Positions 11,281-22,786 of a DNA stretch of 64,000 nucleotides are shown piece by piece. Both the position numbers and the translations under genes were made by a program. The notes below the pieces were generated by a model. It was given only the letters and a program-made list of their open reading frames with translations, had not been told where the DNA came from and did not search any database. Numbering within the stretch: the first letter of the stretch is position 1; each line of letters starts with the position of its first letter. The stretch is from Plantago major (Eukaryota > Streptophyta > Magnoliopsida > Lamiales > Plantaginaceae). The stretch covers positions 29,313,167 through 29,377,166 of the forward strand of contig CM048842.1 in assembly GCA_026545765.1 (NCBI GenBank), given 5' to 3'.

Positions 11281-12060
11281 ATGGCATCGGCAAACTTGAG
11301 AAGAAGGAAGGAGCTGGGATCTAAATTATTGCTAAGGCCTGACGAATCTTGCATATACTTGCTAGAAGAAGGGTTGAGATTTTATCTTAGGTTCTTTCCA
11401 AAATTCTTTAGGGTAGAACGGGAAGATGAATTATGGTTCATGGAAGACTTTTACGAGATGGTTCAAGACATACCACGTGGAAAGATCCGAAAGTTGATTT
11501 TTCTACATTGCTTGAGAGGAAAGGCCAGAACCTGGCTTAAAACCTTACTGACAGATAGTTCAAAGACATGGTAGGAGGTCACAAGCCAATTCCATTTACA
11601 AGACATCCGATTTCCATGGTCGTTAATATCCACCAGGGGTGAAGATCTTCAAAGCTTTGAGAAACTAGAAGGAGAGACGTTCTATGAAGGTTTGAGGAGA
11701 TTCAAGATCGCATTGCATAAAGAACCCGAGGCCAAGTACACACAATTGCTATACTTCTACAAGAAGATAGAAAAGGATTATAGAGACTTGATTGACGAGG
11801 AGTGAAATGGGGTCATCATGGAGATTCAACCGGACAAACTTGTTGAGATATGCGAGCAACTTAGCCAAGAATCTTTGAGAGAAATGATGAGGAGAATCGA
11901 ACTTTACGAGATAAAGAAGAAAGTCCATCATCTATGCGACAAGCTAAAGGACTATGGGCAATGGATCCAAGCGGATGTTATAGAAAGGTGGGTTAATCAA
12001 GTATGGATTTGGACAACAATGATACTTCTGTCGACAAGAGAGAAGTTATGAGGAAACTAC
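11281..12060 (+). pseudogene. gag: gag-like remnant of the Athila-like element
   Basis: ATG 11281 opens a 97-residue frame containing RKLIFLHCLRGKARTWLKTL, which follows the gag pattern 'L-R-x-F-P-x-S-L-x-G-x-A-x-x-W'. A TAG at 11572 stops it. The following frame (TSQFHLQDIRFPWSLISTRG, then FEKLEGETFYEGLRRFK) continues the gag pattern 'W-E-E-F...F...E...E-R-F-K'. A second open segment (11818-12051) is Lys/Glu-rich. The assignment rests on this pattern and on position after the primer site. Confidence 0.5.
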
Positions 12061-12113
12061 TTGAAGCGTCGAGGTGATAGTTGGGGAGGAAGAAGAGATG
12101 ATGAAAACTAAAC

Positions 12114-13215
12114 ATGTTGAAGTTGTATGCGAAAAAACAAATGGAGGGTATGGAGGAATCGACTGAGACAAAGGTAAAAGACATCAAACCACTCGTACAA
12201 ACCGAAGCTCAATGGAGCAAGCCTATAGAAGAAGAAGCATACACCAAGCAAGAAGATACTCGAGGGAACTATCAAGTACTCGAAGCTAGTAAACAGGAGG
12301 ATTGTGGGGAGTTTGAAGATACGATGGGTGGCCTTCACAAGGCAATCGAATCATATATCCCACCACACCGTCGAAGTAGGTGACAGACAGGTAAGCTTTT
12401 GGCTTCCTATACTTTAACTGGTCCTGATTCTATATCATCTGTTGTTAGTTGCATTACTAGTACTACTACCCATGAACCCGACCCCGTAAGGAAACTAGAA
12501 GAAATTGAATTCGTTATACATGATTGTTATATCATGCCTTATATGGAAAGGGACCAATCATTGGGAAATCCAATTACTCAACATATCTCCATGAATTTCC
12601 GACACAATGATTGGAAGGTTCTCACAACTACCCCTGACCGTAAACTTGATTCTGACTGTCTGACTAGCACTGTGCAGAAATATAGAACACAGGAATATGA
12701 ATCATTCACAAAGGGGTACTGTGAACCAAGGAAAGCAAGATCTCTCAGGGACGCATCAATGTAAGAAGTCGTAGGGAAGCCATAGGTGTGCAACCTGAAT
12801 GATGAGAATAAGTTGTTCGATGGACATCTAATTAGTCGAGTGGAATCTAGTACCATGATAGTACTTGAAGGAATATGACTGAAGGAGTTTGTTGATCAGC
12901 CATGGAATGACTTAAGTGTGCTCGGAAGAAGGACTAGATACATTCATAAGAGAAAACATATCCATGAGTACACTAAGGATGACGATAACTTCTTCACCGA
13001 GCAAATCATTCTCCAGCTATGAAGGAAGAAGAAGAGGGCAATACCAAGAACGAGAGAGATGATTCGTGAGTTCGAAAGAAAAATTGACAAGAACTTGGAA
13101 TGGGCTGATGGACCTAACATCGATCGAAACCCGCCAACAAGGATGCAAAAGAAGAATGCTGCTGGAAGGTGGAGATGGGTGGACGGACCAAACATTGACC
13201 ACATGCACCCATCCT
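12114..13215 (+). pseudogene. unrecognised broken ORFs of the Athila-like element
   Basis: The frame 12114-12383 (Lys/Glu-rich, ending YIPPHRRSR) runs, after a frame change, into 12399-12764. From about 13035 a third stretch contains EWADGPNIDRNPP and RWRWVDGPNIDHMHPS, an internal W-x-D-G-P-N-I-D repeat. No RT, protease or integrase motif is visible, so pol has been deleted. This could be an env-position ORF or gag C-terminal sequence, and I cannot tell which. Confidence 0.35.
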
Positions 13216-14556
13216 AAAGGTCATCTCTAAACAAGGGTCGATCTATAAGACATAAAACAAGAGCTTCTTGGGAGGTAACCCAAAGTCACGTTTAATTTTC
13301 GCACTTGCATTTGCATTTTTATTTTTCCGTCTTTTCTCGAATTCCGCACCAAAAATCTTTTCAAAAAACTTTTTAAGCTTTTTAGAATTTGTTAATTCAT
13401 TACTTAGGTTCATTTGTTGCATTTCAAAAAACGAAAAAGAATCGAGGAAATGCAAAATATCGCGAAAGAAAAAGCAGTGAGGCAGCAGCCTCACCGCGGT
13501 CGACTGGCAACCGCAGTGAACTGCCTGCAGCTCACTTCTTCTCCCTTTTTGAATCCTAAAAGAAATTTTGCCTCCCCACTTCATTCTTCAAAATTATTCA
13601 TTTGCTCTGTAATTTCATGGTACCTATTGCATTCCTAGCTTGCCCATCTATCGACAACACCATGTAAGTGATCTTTACTCAATATTATCTTCATAACATC
13701 TTCAAATTCAAGTTTCTATCCTTCACCTTTTTTCTTGCACTTTCTTCTTGCTTCTTGAGTGCTACGCAATTATATGTTTCAATTGATTGAAATGATTATG
13801 TTTGGGATATGTGGATACATGCTTATTTCAAGTATTCACCTTATTAACACTTGCCTTGGTTGAGATTTGACAAATTGATTGAGAATTTGAGGGTTTTTGT
13901 TCTTGCTCACCATGTGTTAAATGTCTCAATCGAACAAATCCCCTTGTCGACCCTTTTCTCCTTTGATTACATACTCACATGATGTTTACATTAAGAATTA
14001 TGCTTAGGAAACATGTTTGCATCGTCATATGCTCATTGGATGGAATTTTCATTGCAATGTGCTCATCACTTTGATGCTTGACACAATATGAAAAATTGCG
14101 CTACATGCCTAGTTCATGCATTGATTTGAAGTAGCTATTGACTTATCCCAAGCTGGAATTTTGCATATATGTTGAACCAAACATCAGGTTTGGGGGAGGA
14201 AACCCCATGAGATTTGCATGTCAGCTATAGTCTAGAGTACACTCCAAACATGCTATTGAGCCCAGGTACCATGGAAGAACGAAGGAGAATACCCATCGCA
14301 TGATGCATAAACTCTTTGTGGAGCTCGTGCGCGATGACCAGATGGGAGAACAAGATGATATGCAGAGGAGGAATTAAATGAACAAGCATTACTCCTTGGA
14401 AGCACATCACCGAGAGGAGAGTATCTTTCCTTTTTCTTCTTTACTTTCTTAGTTTCCTATCTGCTCTATGCTAGGTTTGGGGGAAGAATTTGATTTGATT
14501 ACTGCCTGCTAACTTGCTTGGTATATAGTAGTATTTAAATATTCGCACTTAGTTAA
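13216..14556 (+). other. 3' non-coding part of the Athila-like element
   Basis: There is no gene. It contains the GGGAGGTAACCC motif (13263-13282), a GC-rich patch with short inverted repeats (13473-13530: GAGGCAGCAGCCTC and CCGCGG) and two TTTGGGGGA motifs. It ends in GTTAA (14552-14556), the left target duplication of element A. Confidence 0.5.
14552..14556. repeat. left target site duplication of element A (GTTAA)
   Basis: GTTAA directly precedes the TG of LTR1 and is repeated directly after the CA of LTR3 at 40476-40480. Confidence 0.85.
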
Positions 14557-15321
14557 TGAATGTTCACTGTTTTGTACTTTGTTACATCAACAGTTAACTT
14601 AATAACTCTTTTGTTTTATTGCAGGGTATTTCTGTAATATTGCCTTCTTCACTAATCTTTAACCTAGTTCGACAGTTGTAGTTTCTTGTGTTGACAGGGT
14701 GTAGATTTCGGAGATTTGGAAGAAACAATGGAGTCCTACTTAGCTTGACGTATTTAAGGAAAAAGATGAAAGATTGGATTCTTTAAAGACAATATCTTGG
14801 ACTGAACAATTGAAGATTCGATAAGCATGGAAAGTAAAATCTGGAAGATATGTCCTTGGTAGAAGAACGATGCTATATATACAGGGTCAAGGACGGCTTC
14901 AAAGGAACAAGAAAAGAGTGATCATTTGCCAGACATTATAGAAGTTACTTTGTGTTTACTAGACTTTGCAGTGGTAGTATGATAGAGAGTGTTTCTTGAT
15001 CATCTAGGTTTGACTAGATCTGCAACTATAGAATAGGTAGCACTATTCTACTGAGTTTGGTTTTTGCAGTTCAAGGTTTCAATCTGTTGAAACTTGAATA
15101 TTGTTTTGATAAATTCACTTAAACAATATAGTGGATATTTGCCTTTGGCTCGGCTGGTATGTTATACCAGCTAAGAAAAACAACTCTAAGTTCTATAGTT
15201 TATTTCCGCTGTGTATTATTTTTCTGTTTGAGTCTCTGTTACATTAACAGTTATATCAACATTGGTATATACTGTTGTGTGAGTCTAGTTTAGTACAAGT
15301 TCGGGTCCTTACGTTCTTTCA
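14557..15321 (+). repeat. LTR1 of element A
   Basis: It begins TGAATG (TGAAAG in the sister LTRs) and ends CTTTCA, giving a short inverted terminal repeat. The TATA box is CTATATATAC at 14873-14882. A primer site follows. It aligns over its whole length with LTR2 and LTR3. Confidence 0.9.
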
Positions 15322-15323
15322 AT

Positions 15324-15336
15324 TGGCATCAAGAGC
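15324..15336 (+). other. primer binding site, element A unit 1
   Basis: TGGCATCAAGAGC lies three bases from the LTR end. It resembles the initiator tRNA-Met site TGGTATCAGAGC, with one change and one extra base. The identical site follows LTR2 at 18049-18061. Confidence 0.75.
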
Positions 15337-15376
15337 CAGGCACTTAATCAATAAGTGTGTGGATTTTGTACTAATT

Positions 15377-15493
15377 ATGGATAATATTAGTCCAAATGCG
15401 AATAGACTTCCAATAATTGATGGCACAAACTATTTGTATTGGAAAACCGGACTAAGAACTCACATCAAATCAATTGATGTACGCTCTTGGAAG
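15377..15493 (+). pseudogene. gag: copia gag N-terminal fragment, unit 1
   Basis: ATG 15377 opens MDNISPNANRLPIIDGTNYL followed by YWKTGLRTHIKSID. This is the 'F-x-G-x-N-Y-x-x-W' start of copia gag. The frame matches unit 2 up to the codons for SWK and then leaves it. The next bases belong to the env-position ORF, so a deletion removed the rest of gag and all of pol. The junction shares AAG with both parent sequences. Confidence 0.8.
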
Positions 15494-17129
15494 CCGCTAA
15501 AATACTCGAAGCCATCTCTCCCTCCAAGCCTGTGGCTTTAATTTCCCGTATTCCTCCTCCTCAAGCTCGTCCCATGAAAAATCTGTCAACCCTAAGGAGA
15601 CTGTCAATCCAACGAAAACTGAGTTTAATTCTTCAGAGTCCACTGGGCAAGATCATTCTCTGTTGAAGAGGAGAAAGTTGAATGCTGATAATGTTGATTC
15701 AACTCTGAATGAACCAGTTCCGTCAAACCCTAATCCTCAGAAAATTGGGGATACTCCAATGGAGGAAGTAACTCCACATGCAAATTCAGGGGGAAAACAT
15801 GAACAAGATGTTCAATTTACTGATGTGAGTGATGAATCTATAGGGGATCTTAAAGCCAGAGCACTGAAAAGACAACCTGCTGAAAAATAAAAGGATAGAG
15901 AAGCCTTCTTGAAAAGAATTGAAGATGAGGTCTCCAATGAAGAGCAAGGGTCTGGGCAAGAAAGTTCTCGGGCTGAAGAAGAAGAGAATGATGTGCCTGA
16001 GGAATTGCAGGATGAAGAAGAGGATGAGGATTTTAGAGATTCAGACTATGAGCAACCTTAGGAACCAGATGATGCTATGTCTATTGATTCAACTGTTGCA
16101 CCAACTACTGATTCAATGGATGATTTATCTGAGATATCTCCTCCACATTCTCCTTACTCATCTTTTGATGAAGTTGCGCACAGTGATGTCTTCTATACTT
16201 TAAAAATTGCCGACGCCTGGTCTTCATTTAGTCACAGACCTATTTTGGTTGAGAAATTTATTGTGGAAAGTAGTTTCAAACAGTATAAACTGTATGAATT
16301 TTTGGATCAAAGGGGTTTTATTGGAACTGTGGAAGAGCTTGATCCTTTTCTGCCCACTATGATTCGTTAGTTCTATTGCAATCTATCTCCTCACTTTGCT
16401 GTTTCTGGTTCATCTCTAGAAACACTCAATGATTTCTTGGGAACACCCAATGTTGAAGAAACAGATCTGAAAGTTAGCATGGATGAAGTTGCTCAGGTGA
16501 TAACTGGTACCACAGGAGTTCTGTGGCATTCAAATTTCCTGAAACACCTTGACTATGATGGTATTTTGTTTGGTCGCATTCTGTTGGATCCCTACTACCA
16601 ACAGTACTTATGTGTCTTCCAGTGTTGATGTGTTATTTTATAAGCTCAAAATGGGTCTAAATGTCAATTTAGGACAGAGAATCTGTGACCATTTTGGAAA
16701 TTTCTCACGCGAAGGTGAAGTTCGCAACCTTATGTATCCTTCAATGCTGTCTGGTTATCTGATTGAGGAAGGCTTTACCAAGGAAGCAAATGGGGTTATA
16801 GTGAAGAAGTTTAAAGGGATCAAGGTTACTCATCAAGTTCTTACCACATATAGGGTTCAAGATCTTCCTTGGCAGGCACAGGCACCTCCTATTCCAGTCC
16901 CACCTGTAGGAGTTGCTCCAGCTGTTACTTCAACAGTTCTTTTTCTTCATCTTCCTGTCCACTCAATCAATTTGAGCAAACAGTGGTGGATCAGATTCAG
17001 GCATTGGATGTCAGCATTCAGGGTATGTTTGATCTGTGCAAAATTCTGGTTGATTTGCATTCATCACAACAAGGGAGAGAAAATGAAGGTGGTGAAGCTG
17101 AAGCTGTTGCTGGAGAAGAAGACACATAA
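15494..17129 (+). pseudogene. env-position ORF with PF20167-like domain, unit 1
   Basis: The N-terminal part (15663-15890) is hydrophilic, with KRRKLNADNVDSTLNEP. An acidic segment follows at about 15940-16060. The conserved domain starts at about 16230 with HRPILVEKFIVESSFKQYKL and continues through FLDQRGFIGTVEELDPF, LGTPNVEETDLKVSMDEV and KMGLNVNLGQRICDHFGNF to TKEANGVIVKKFKGIKVTHQ. A Pro-rich stretch (PPIPVPPVGVAP) and an acidic tail with GEAEAVAGEEDT end it. The pattern fits the putative plant transposon protein family (PF20167), whose role is unknown. TAA and TAG stops at about 15887, 16060 and 16368 plus frameshifts break it. Confidence 0.7.
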
Positions 17130-17221
17130 GATCAAGAGGAAGAAAACCAACAAGACTGATTTGCTATGTTTGAACATGTCACTGTATTTTGTTTTATGAT
17201 CAAACTGTTGGATCTTCTGTT

Positions 17222-17281
17222 AAGGGGGAGAATTTGATGTTAAGGGGGAGGTGTCGTGATGAAAGGCAATAAGGGGGAAAT
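17222..17281 (+). other. triple polypurine tract of element A unit 1
   Basis: TTAAGGGGGAG occurs twice (from about 17221 and 17241). A third related tract, AATAAGGGGGAAAT at 17268-17281, abuts LTR2 and would prime plus-strand DNA synthesis. The same three-tract layout precedes LTR3 (about 39648-39709). Confidence 0.75.
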
Positions 17282-18046
17282 TGAAAGTTCATTGTTTTGT
17301 ACTTTGTTACATCAACAGTTAACTTAATAACACTTTTGTTTTATTGCAGGGTAATTCTGTAATATTGCCTTCTTCACTAATCTTTAAACTAGTTCGACAG
17401 TTGTAGTTTCTTGCGTTAATAGGGTGTAGATTTCTGAGGTTTGGAAGAAACAAAGGAGTCCTACTTAGCTTGACGTATTTAAGGAAAAAGATCAAAGATT
17501 GGATTCTTTAAAGCCAATATCTTGGACTGAACGATTGAAGATGTGATAATCATGGAAAGTAAAATCTGGAAGATATGAACATGGTAGAAGAACGATGCTA
17601 TATATAGAAGGTCAAGCACGGCTTGAAAGGAACACGAAAAGAGTGATCATTTGCAAGACATTATTGAATTTACTTTGTGTTTACTAGACTTTGCAGTTGT
17701 AGTTTCATATAGAGTGTTTCTCGATCATCTAGGTTTGACTAGATCTGCAACTATAGAATAGGTAGCACTATTCTACTTAGTTTGGTTTTTGCAGTTCAAG
17801 GTTTCAATATGTGGAAACTTGAATATTGTTTTGATAAATTCACTTAATCAATATAGTTGATATTTGCCTTTGGCTCTGCTGGTATATTATACCAGCTAAG
17901 AAAAACAACTCTGAGTTCTATAGTTTATTTCCAGTGTGTATTATTTTTCTATTTGAGTCACTGTTACATTAACAGTTATATCAACATTGATATATACTGT
18001 TGTGTGATTGCAGTTTAGTACAAGTCCATGTCCTTACGTTCTTTCA
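17282..18046 (+). repeat. LTR2 (central LTR) of element A
   Basis: It has TGAAAG/CTTTCA ends and a TATA box at 17598-17607. It serves as the 3' LTR of unit 1 and the 5' LTR of unit 2. A primer site and gag start follow it directly, without a target duplication, as expected for a tandem made by recombination rather than by two insertions. Confidence 0.9.
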
Positions 18047-18101
18047 ATTGGCATCAAGAGCCAGGCACTTAATCAATAAGTGTGTGGATTTTGTACTAAT
18101 A

Positions 18102-18181
18102 ATGGATAATATTAATCCAAATGAGAATAGACATCCAATACTTGATGGCACAAACTATTTGTATTTGAAAACCAGACTAAG
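18102..18181 (+). pseudogene. gag: gag start of element A unit 2, split by element B
   Basis: ATG 18102 opens MDNINPNENRHPILDGTNYL, as in unit 1. The frame is cut after AGACTAAG by element B and resumes at 32041-32046. Unit 1 shows the uninterrupted sequence (GGACTAAGAACTCACATC). Confidence 0.85.
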
Positions 18182-18538
18182 TGTTAGGAATATCTGTTTA
18201 AATTTTGATCAGCAACCTCATGACTTATCTTAGCTCAGAAAGGTGGTTAGCACTCTTGGTTCACTTGAAGACTGTAAAAGACGAAACTCACTAAGTATGA
18301 TAGTCTAGCGAATCTTGTATAGGATGTTAGGTCTCTGAATGTAATTTTTATTCTCTGAAGAAGACTAAGAAGAAGGCATCCAGCAGGAAAAGTTCAACAA
18401 ATTTTGAAGATCTGAAGACTGCACAAGATTGCTGAAGACAAAGGTTTTTCAGATACCTATGACCAGATATCTTGAAGACACAAGCATTTTTAAATAAACG
18501 GTGTTGCAAAAGATATCTGAGAAATAAAAGGTTTCTGA
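18182..18538 (+). repeat. truncated 5' LTR of element B
   Basis: It matches the first part of the 3' LTR (29464 onward) nearly base for base up to GGTTTCTGA. It then jumps to gag sequence GTAAGAGTGATGAAAG, where C and D have TCTGAATAAGAGTGA. The shared TCTGA suggests a microhomology-mediated deletion that removed the TATA box. Confidence 0.85.
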
Positions 18539-21500
18539 GTAAGAGTGATGAAAGACGAACATTTGTCAGTGCTCAGCAACGTGATTCCCAAACAATCTAC
18601 AGTATCGGTCAGAAGGCTAAGGTTGTTGACAAAGGAAAGGCAGTTGCGACTAAGCCTTTGTGGGAAAAACAAGTCCCAAGGAAAACTGTTGGGAATGTCT
18701 CTGAAAAGAAACATAACACTGAAAAGTGCAATCACCCACAATGCTATGTCTCTCAGAAAGGAAAAATTACAGGAGCTGATAAATTCTCCTATGTCACATT
18801 TTCTGGAAAGAAAATAGATTATCCAGAGACTAGCAAAGCTGCTGAGAAAAGATCTCAGATAGCACCAGGTGCTCGGAATGGTATTGGCTATAAAGCCATC
18901 GGGAAACAACTTGCTCGTGAGTACCAACAAGAGCAAGAATGATGGTTAAAGGCTAGAATTGCTCACAGCAATTATCAGAAGTGGAAGATGAATCAAGCCA
19001 CTGAAAATCTGAATGCCAGGGCTAGAAGAAATCTGGTTAGGAAAGCTAAGTGTGCTGAGAAGCAGACTCAGAAACCTAATAGGTATCTGAAAGCACCAAA
19101 TGGAGCACCAAGGAACACATCAAGGAAGAAAATAGTTCTTATTAACAATGATACTAATCATTTAACTAAAATTCCTCCTTACGTTCCTGTTACACAAAAG
19201 AATGTTCCTAAGAAATTCATTCCAAAATGGATTCCTACTGGAAGATTCTTTAGTCCATATGGTTCCATTGTTAGCATGAGAACCTAATCTCCCGTTTCAC
19301 GTTTTGTGCAGAACACTCTAAAGACTAATTCAAAGTGGCATTTTGATAGTGGATGTGGGAAGCACATGACAGGAGACAAAGCAAATCTGATTGACTACAA
19401 AAAATGCAATGATGGACCAATTATCAGGTTTGCTGGAGGAGATAAAAATCCAACCATAGATTTTGGCAATTTGAAGTTTGGAGCCCTTATAATCTCTGAA
19501 GTACTTCATGTAAAGGGATTGAAATATAATCTCCTAAGCATGAGTCAACTAGTAGACAAAGGGTACACTATCAAGATCAAGTCAAAACTATGTAAAGTGA
19601 TTGACAATGAGTCAAATCAGACAGTCTTGGTTGCAAGGCGTAAAGGAAATCTTTATGTTGCTGATTGGGCATCCGCCACAACTGAAGAATGTCTCATGGT
19701 GAGTCAATCTGGCCACACTGAAGAAAATTGGCTATGGCATAAAAGAATGAGTCATTTGAATTTCAAAACTCTGAATAAGCTAGCCAAGAAAGAGATGGTG
19801 TTTGGTTTACCCAAAATGGCATATAGAAAAGAAGGTGCATGCTCAGCTTGCCAAATGGGAAAACAATCCAAAACATCTTTCAAGTATAAACTAGACATTC
19901 CAGTGAAAGGCCACTCCAAATGTTACATATGGATCTTTTTGAATCCTCTGTAACTAGTTATGCAGGAAAGAAGTATGGTCTGGTTGTTGTTGATGATTAC
20001 TCAAGATTCACTTGGGTTGTCTTTCTCAAACAAAAATCTGATGTAAGGGTTGAGATACCCAACTTGCTGAAAAGGCTCGAAGTCGTGAAAAATGACAAGG
20101 TATCTGTAATCAGAACAGACCATGGTACTGAGTTTGTGAACCAGTACATAAAAGTGTTTTGTACCTTCAAAGGTATACAACATCAACTATCTTCTGTAAG
20201 GACACCATAACAAAATGGTGTTGCTGAAAGAAAAAATAGGACCCTGAAAGAAGCAGCATGAACAATGCTTGCTGACACTAAAATAAGTGAAATCTATTGG
20301 GTTGAAACTGTAAACACAGCATGCTACACTCAAAATAGATGTCTGATTAACAAACACCATGACAAAGCACCTTACGAGCTTTTCATTGGTAGACCCCCTA
20401 GTATCAAACATCTAAGGGTGTTTGGTTGCAGATGTTTCATTCTTAACAATGGAAAAAAATACTTGAGAACATTTCAACCAAAGGCAGATGAAGGAGTATT
20501 TCTTGGTTATTCTCTGAATAGCAAAGCCTATAGAATCTACAACAAAAGAACACAAAAGATTGAGAAATCTGTTCATGTAGTATTCTATGAAGAAAATAAG
20601 AAAGTACTCTTGAATGATGATCTCTCAGATAGATTCAATGAACTGATGATTAAAGATTCTGAAAAAGGATCCTCAGAAGGAAACAATCTGTCATTCAAAT
20701 AGAGGATGAGTCAGACGATGAAAAGCAACCTGTGCTTAGTAACAACCAGATGACTCTAAGACATGATGAAGAATTTCCTATGAAAATTCCAGAAATGGAA
20801 CAGGTTACTGAGAACCTTCATCATGAAAAGGTATCTGAAAATGAGATTGCTGAAATGCAAAATTCAGATATCTCTAACACTGAAAGAGTGTTAGATATCC
20901 ATGGCATTTCCCATGTGTCAGATATCACAGATACTGCACAAGTATCTCATCAAGATCATATTGATTCACATTCAAATCAAAATGATATTGATCCTACTAG
21001 TTCAAAACCCATTATGAAATGGATAAGAAATCATCCTGCAGAGGATGTGATTGGTCCCATAGACCAAGGAGTTAGAACTAGAAGAGCAATCGCTGAAAAT
21101 GCAAATTGTCTCTATGGATGTTTCATCTCAAACACTGAACCAAAAACTATAAAAGAAGCATTAAAGGATCAAGATTGGATCTCTGAAATGCAAGAAGAGT
21201 TGGATCGATTTGAGAGAAACAAAGTCTGGAAACTAGTTCCATTTGTTGATGGAATATCTGTAATCGGAACCAAGTGGGTTTTCAAAAACAAAATGAATGA
21301 GTCTGGTGAAATAACCAGAAACAAAACTAGGTTGGTTAACAAGGGATTCACCCAGACTGAAGGACTATATTTTGATGAATCTTATGCACCAGTTGCAAGA
21401 TTGGATGCAATAAGACTCTTTCTAGCCTTTGTAGCTCATAATGACTTTGCAATTTATCAGATGGATGTCAAGAGTGCATTTCTAAAGGGTGCTGAGGAAG

Positions 21501-22666
21501 TCTATGTTGAGCAACCACCAGGTTTTGAAGTTTCCTCAGAAAGTAGGATGGTCTATAAGCTTCAGAAAGCTCTGTATGGGCTGAAACAAGCTCCAAGAGC
21601 ATGGTATGATACATTGGCCAGATACCTACTAGAAAGTGGTTTCAAGAAAGGAGATGTTGATAAAACACTCTTCACATTGAACCATGATGGAAAACTACTT
21701 TTAGTTCAAGTATATGTTGATGACATTATATTTGGATCTAAAGACAAGCAACTTTGTGAAGACTTTGCTGAACTCATGAAATGTAAATTTGAGATGAGCA
21801 TGATGGGAGAATTGAATTACTTCCTAGGGCTGCAAGTCAAGCAACTCAATGATGGAATATTCATTAGTCAAACAAAGTATGCAAAGGACATGCTCAATAA
21901 GTTTAATCTAAAGCCTTCTGAAAAGAATGCTAAGATACCAATGAGCATTGGAACCAAAATGACCTATACTGAATCTGACAAGAATGTTGAAGAACATAAG
22001 TATAGGAAATTGATTGGATCTCTACTGTACCTCACTGCAAGTAGACCTGATATTCAATATGCAGTTGGAGTGTATGCTAGATTTCAGACAAATCCAATGC
22101 AATCACACTACAACATTGCTATAAAAATATTGAGGTATGCAAAAGGTACTGTAGAAGTTGGATTGTGTTATCCAAAAGATAGTGGATTGAGTTTGGTTGG
22201 CTATTCAGATGCCGACTATGCTGGATTATTGCTTGATAGAAAAAGCACCTCAGGAAGTCGTCAATTTCTTGGTGCTAGATTGATATCTTGGTTCAGCAAG
22301 AAACAAAATTCAATTGCCACATCTACCACAGAGGCTGAATATATTGTTGCTGGGTGTTGTGCTTCACAGATATTGTGGATACAACAACAACTCAGAGACT
22401 ATGGACTCAATGAAGAGAAAACTCCCAGTTTCTGTGACAACACAAGTGCCATTGCCATAACTCAGAATCCTAAATTTCATGCAAGAACAAACCACATTGA
22501 TGTTAGACACCACTTCATCAGAGACCATGTTGAAAAAGGTAATATAGAGATACTCAAGATTGACACTGAAGACCAACTTGCAGATATCTTCACTAAGCCA
22601 CTACAAGAAAGTAGATTCTTAGCCTTAAGACACAGTCTTGGACTAATGGAGCTACCAAAGAACTAA
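18539..22666 (+). pseudogene. pol: copia gag C-terminus, protease, integrase, RT and RNase H
   Basis: The gag C-terminal segment is basic (KWKMNQATENLNARARRNLV). The protease site is WHFDSGCGKHMTGD at about 19338. The integrase zinc finger runs from WHKRMSHLNF to CSACQMGK (19736-19865). The catalytic core shows HMDLFESSV and RTDHGTEFVN, then a TAA replaces a Gln codon before NGVAERKNRT. RT and RNase H form one open frame (20732-22666) with [38 protein letters not shown], catalytic YVDD (21713-21724), [16 protein letters not shown] and DIFTKPLQ. Stops include TGA at about 18940, where C has CGA. The RT frame is strikingly intact apart from a short deletion in LNGELAEEVY (here LKGAEEVY). Confidence 0.9.
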
Positions 22667-22702
22667 AAAAGTTCAGATATCTGAAGAAGATATCAAAGGA
22701 GA

Positions 22703-22786
22703 GAGAAAAGGAATCTGGAACGGATATCCAGAGAAAAGGAATCTGGAACGGGTATCCAGAGAAGATGAATCTAGAACGGGTATCCA
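22703..22786 (+). repeat. 28-bp tandem repeat after pol
   Basis: Three imperfect units carry GAATCTGGAACGGGTATCCA, each able to pair TGGA with TCCA around the ACGG core. Element C has an equivalent array at about 49900-49985, also just past the pol stop, so the array is ancestral. Its role is unknown. Confidence 0.75.

Larger units (their letters stand above)
10854..14556 (+). mobile_element. Athila-like Ty3/gypsy relic, left part (resumes at 40481)
   Basis: A primer-site-like motif at 10961-10979 (TTTGGGGCCGCTGCCGGAT) resembles the TTGGCGCCGTTGCCGGGG site of Athila/Ogre-like elements. A gag-like ORF follows at 11281, and then further broken ORFs. The motif GCTTCTTGGGAGGTAACCCA at 13263-13282 and two TTTGGGGGA motifs (14181, 14466) are usual in the 3' non-coding part of such gypsy elements. 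The segment ends at the target duplication of element A and resumes on the other side of it. Confidence 0.55.

Noticed and set aside
13473-13530. GC-rich inverted repeats as a terminator or small RNA gene
   Set aside because: They are short and imperfect and lie in the non-coding 3' part of a gypsy relic. There is no second copy for comparison.
15275-15541. 88-residue frame starting inside LTR1
   Set aside because: Its start lies in the LTR. The real gag start is ATG 15377, as shown by the matching start at 18102 after LTR2.
18472-18942. A 156-residue protein starting in the 5' LTR of B
   Set aside because: The first part is LTR sequence fused to gag by the deletion at 18538. C and D show that the natural frame comes from gag.
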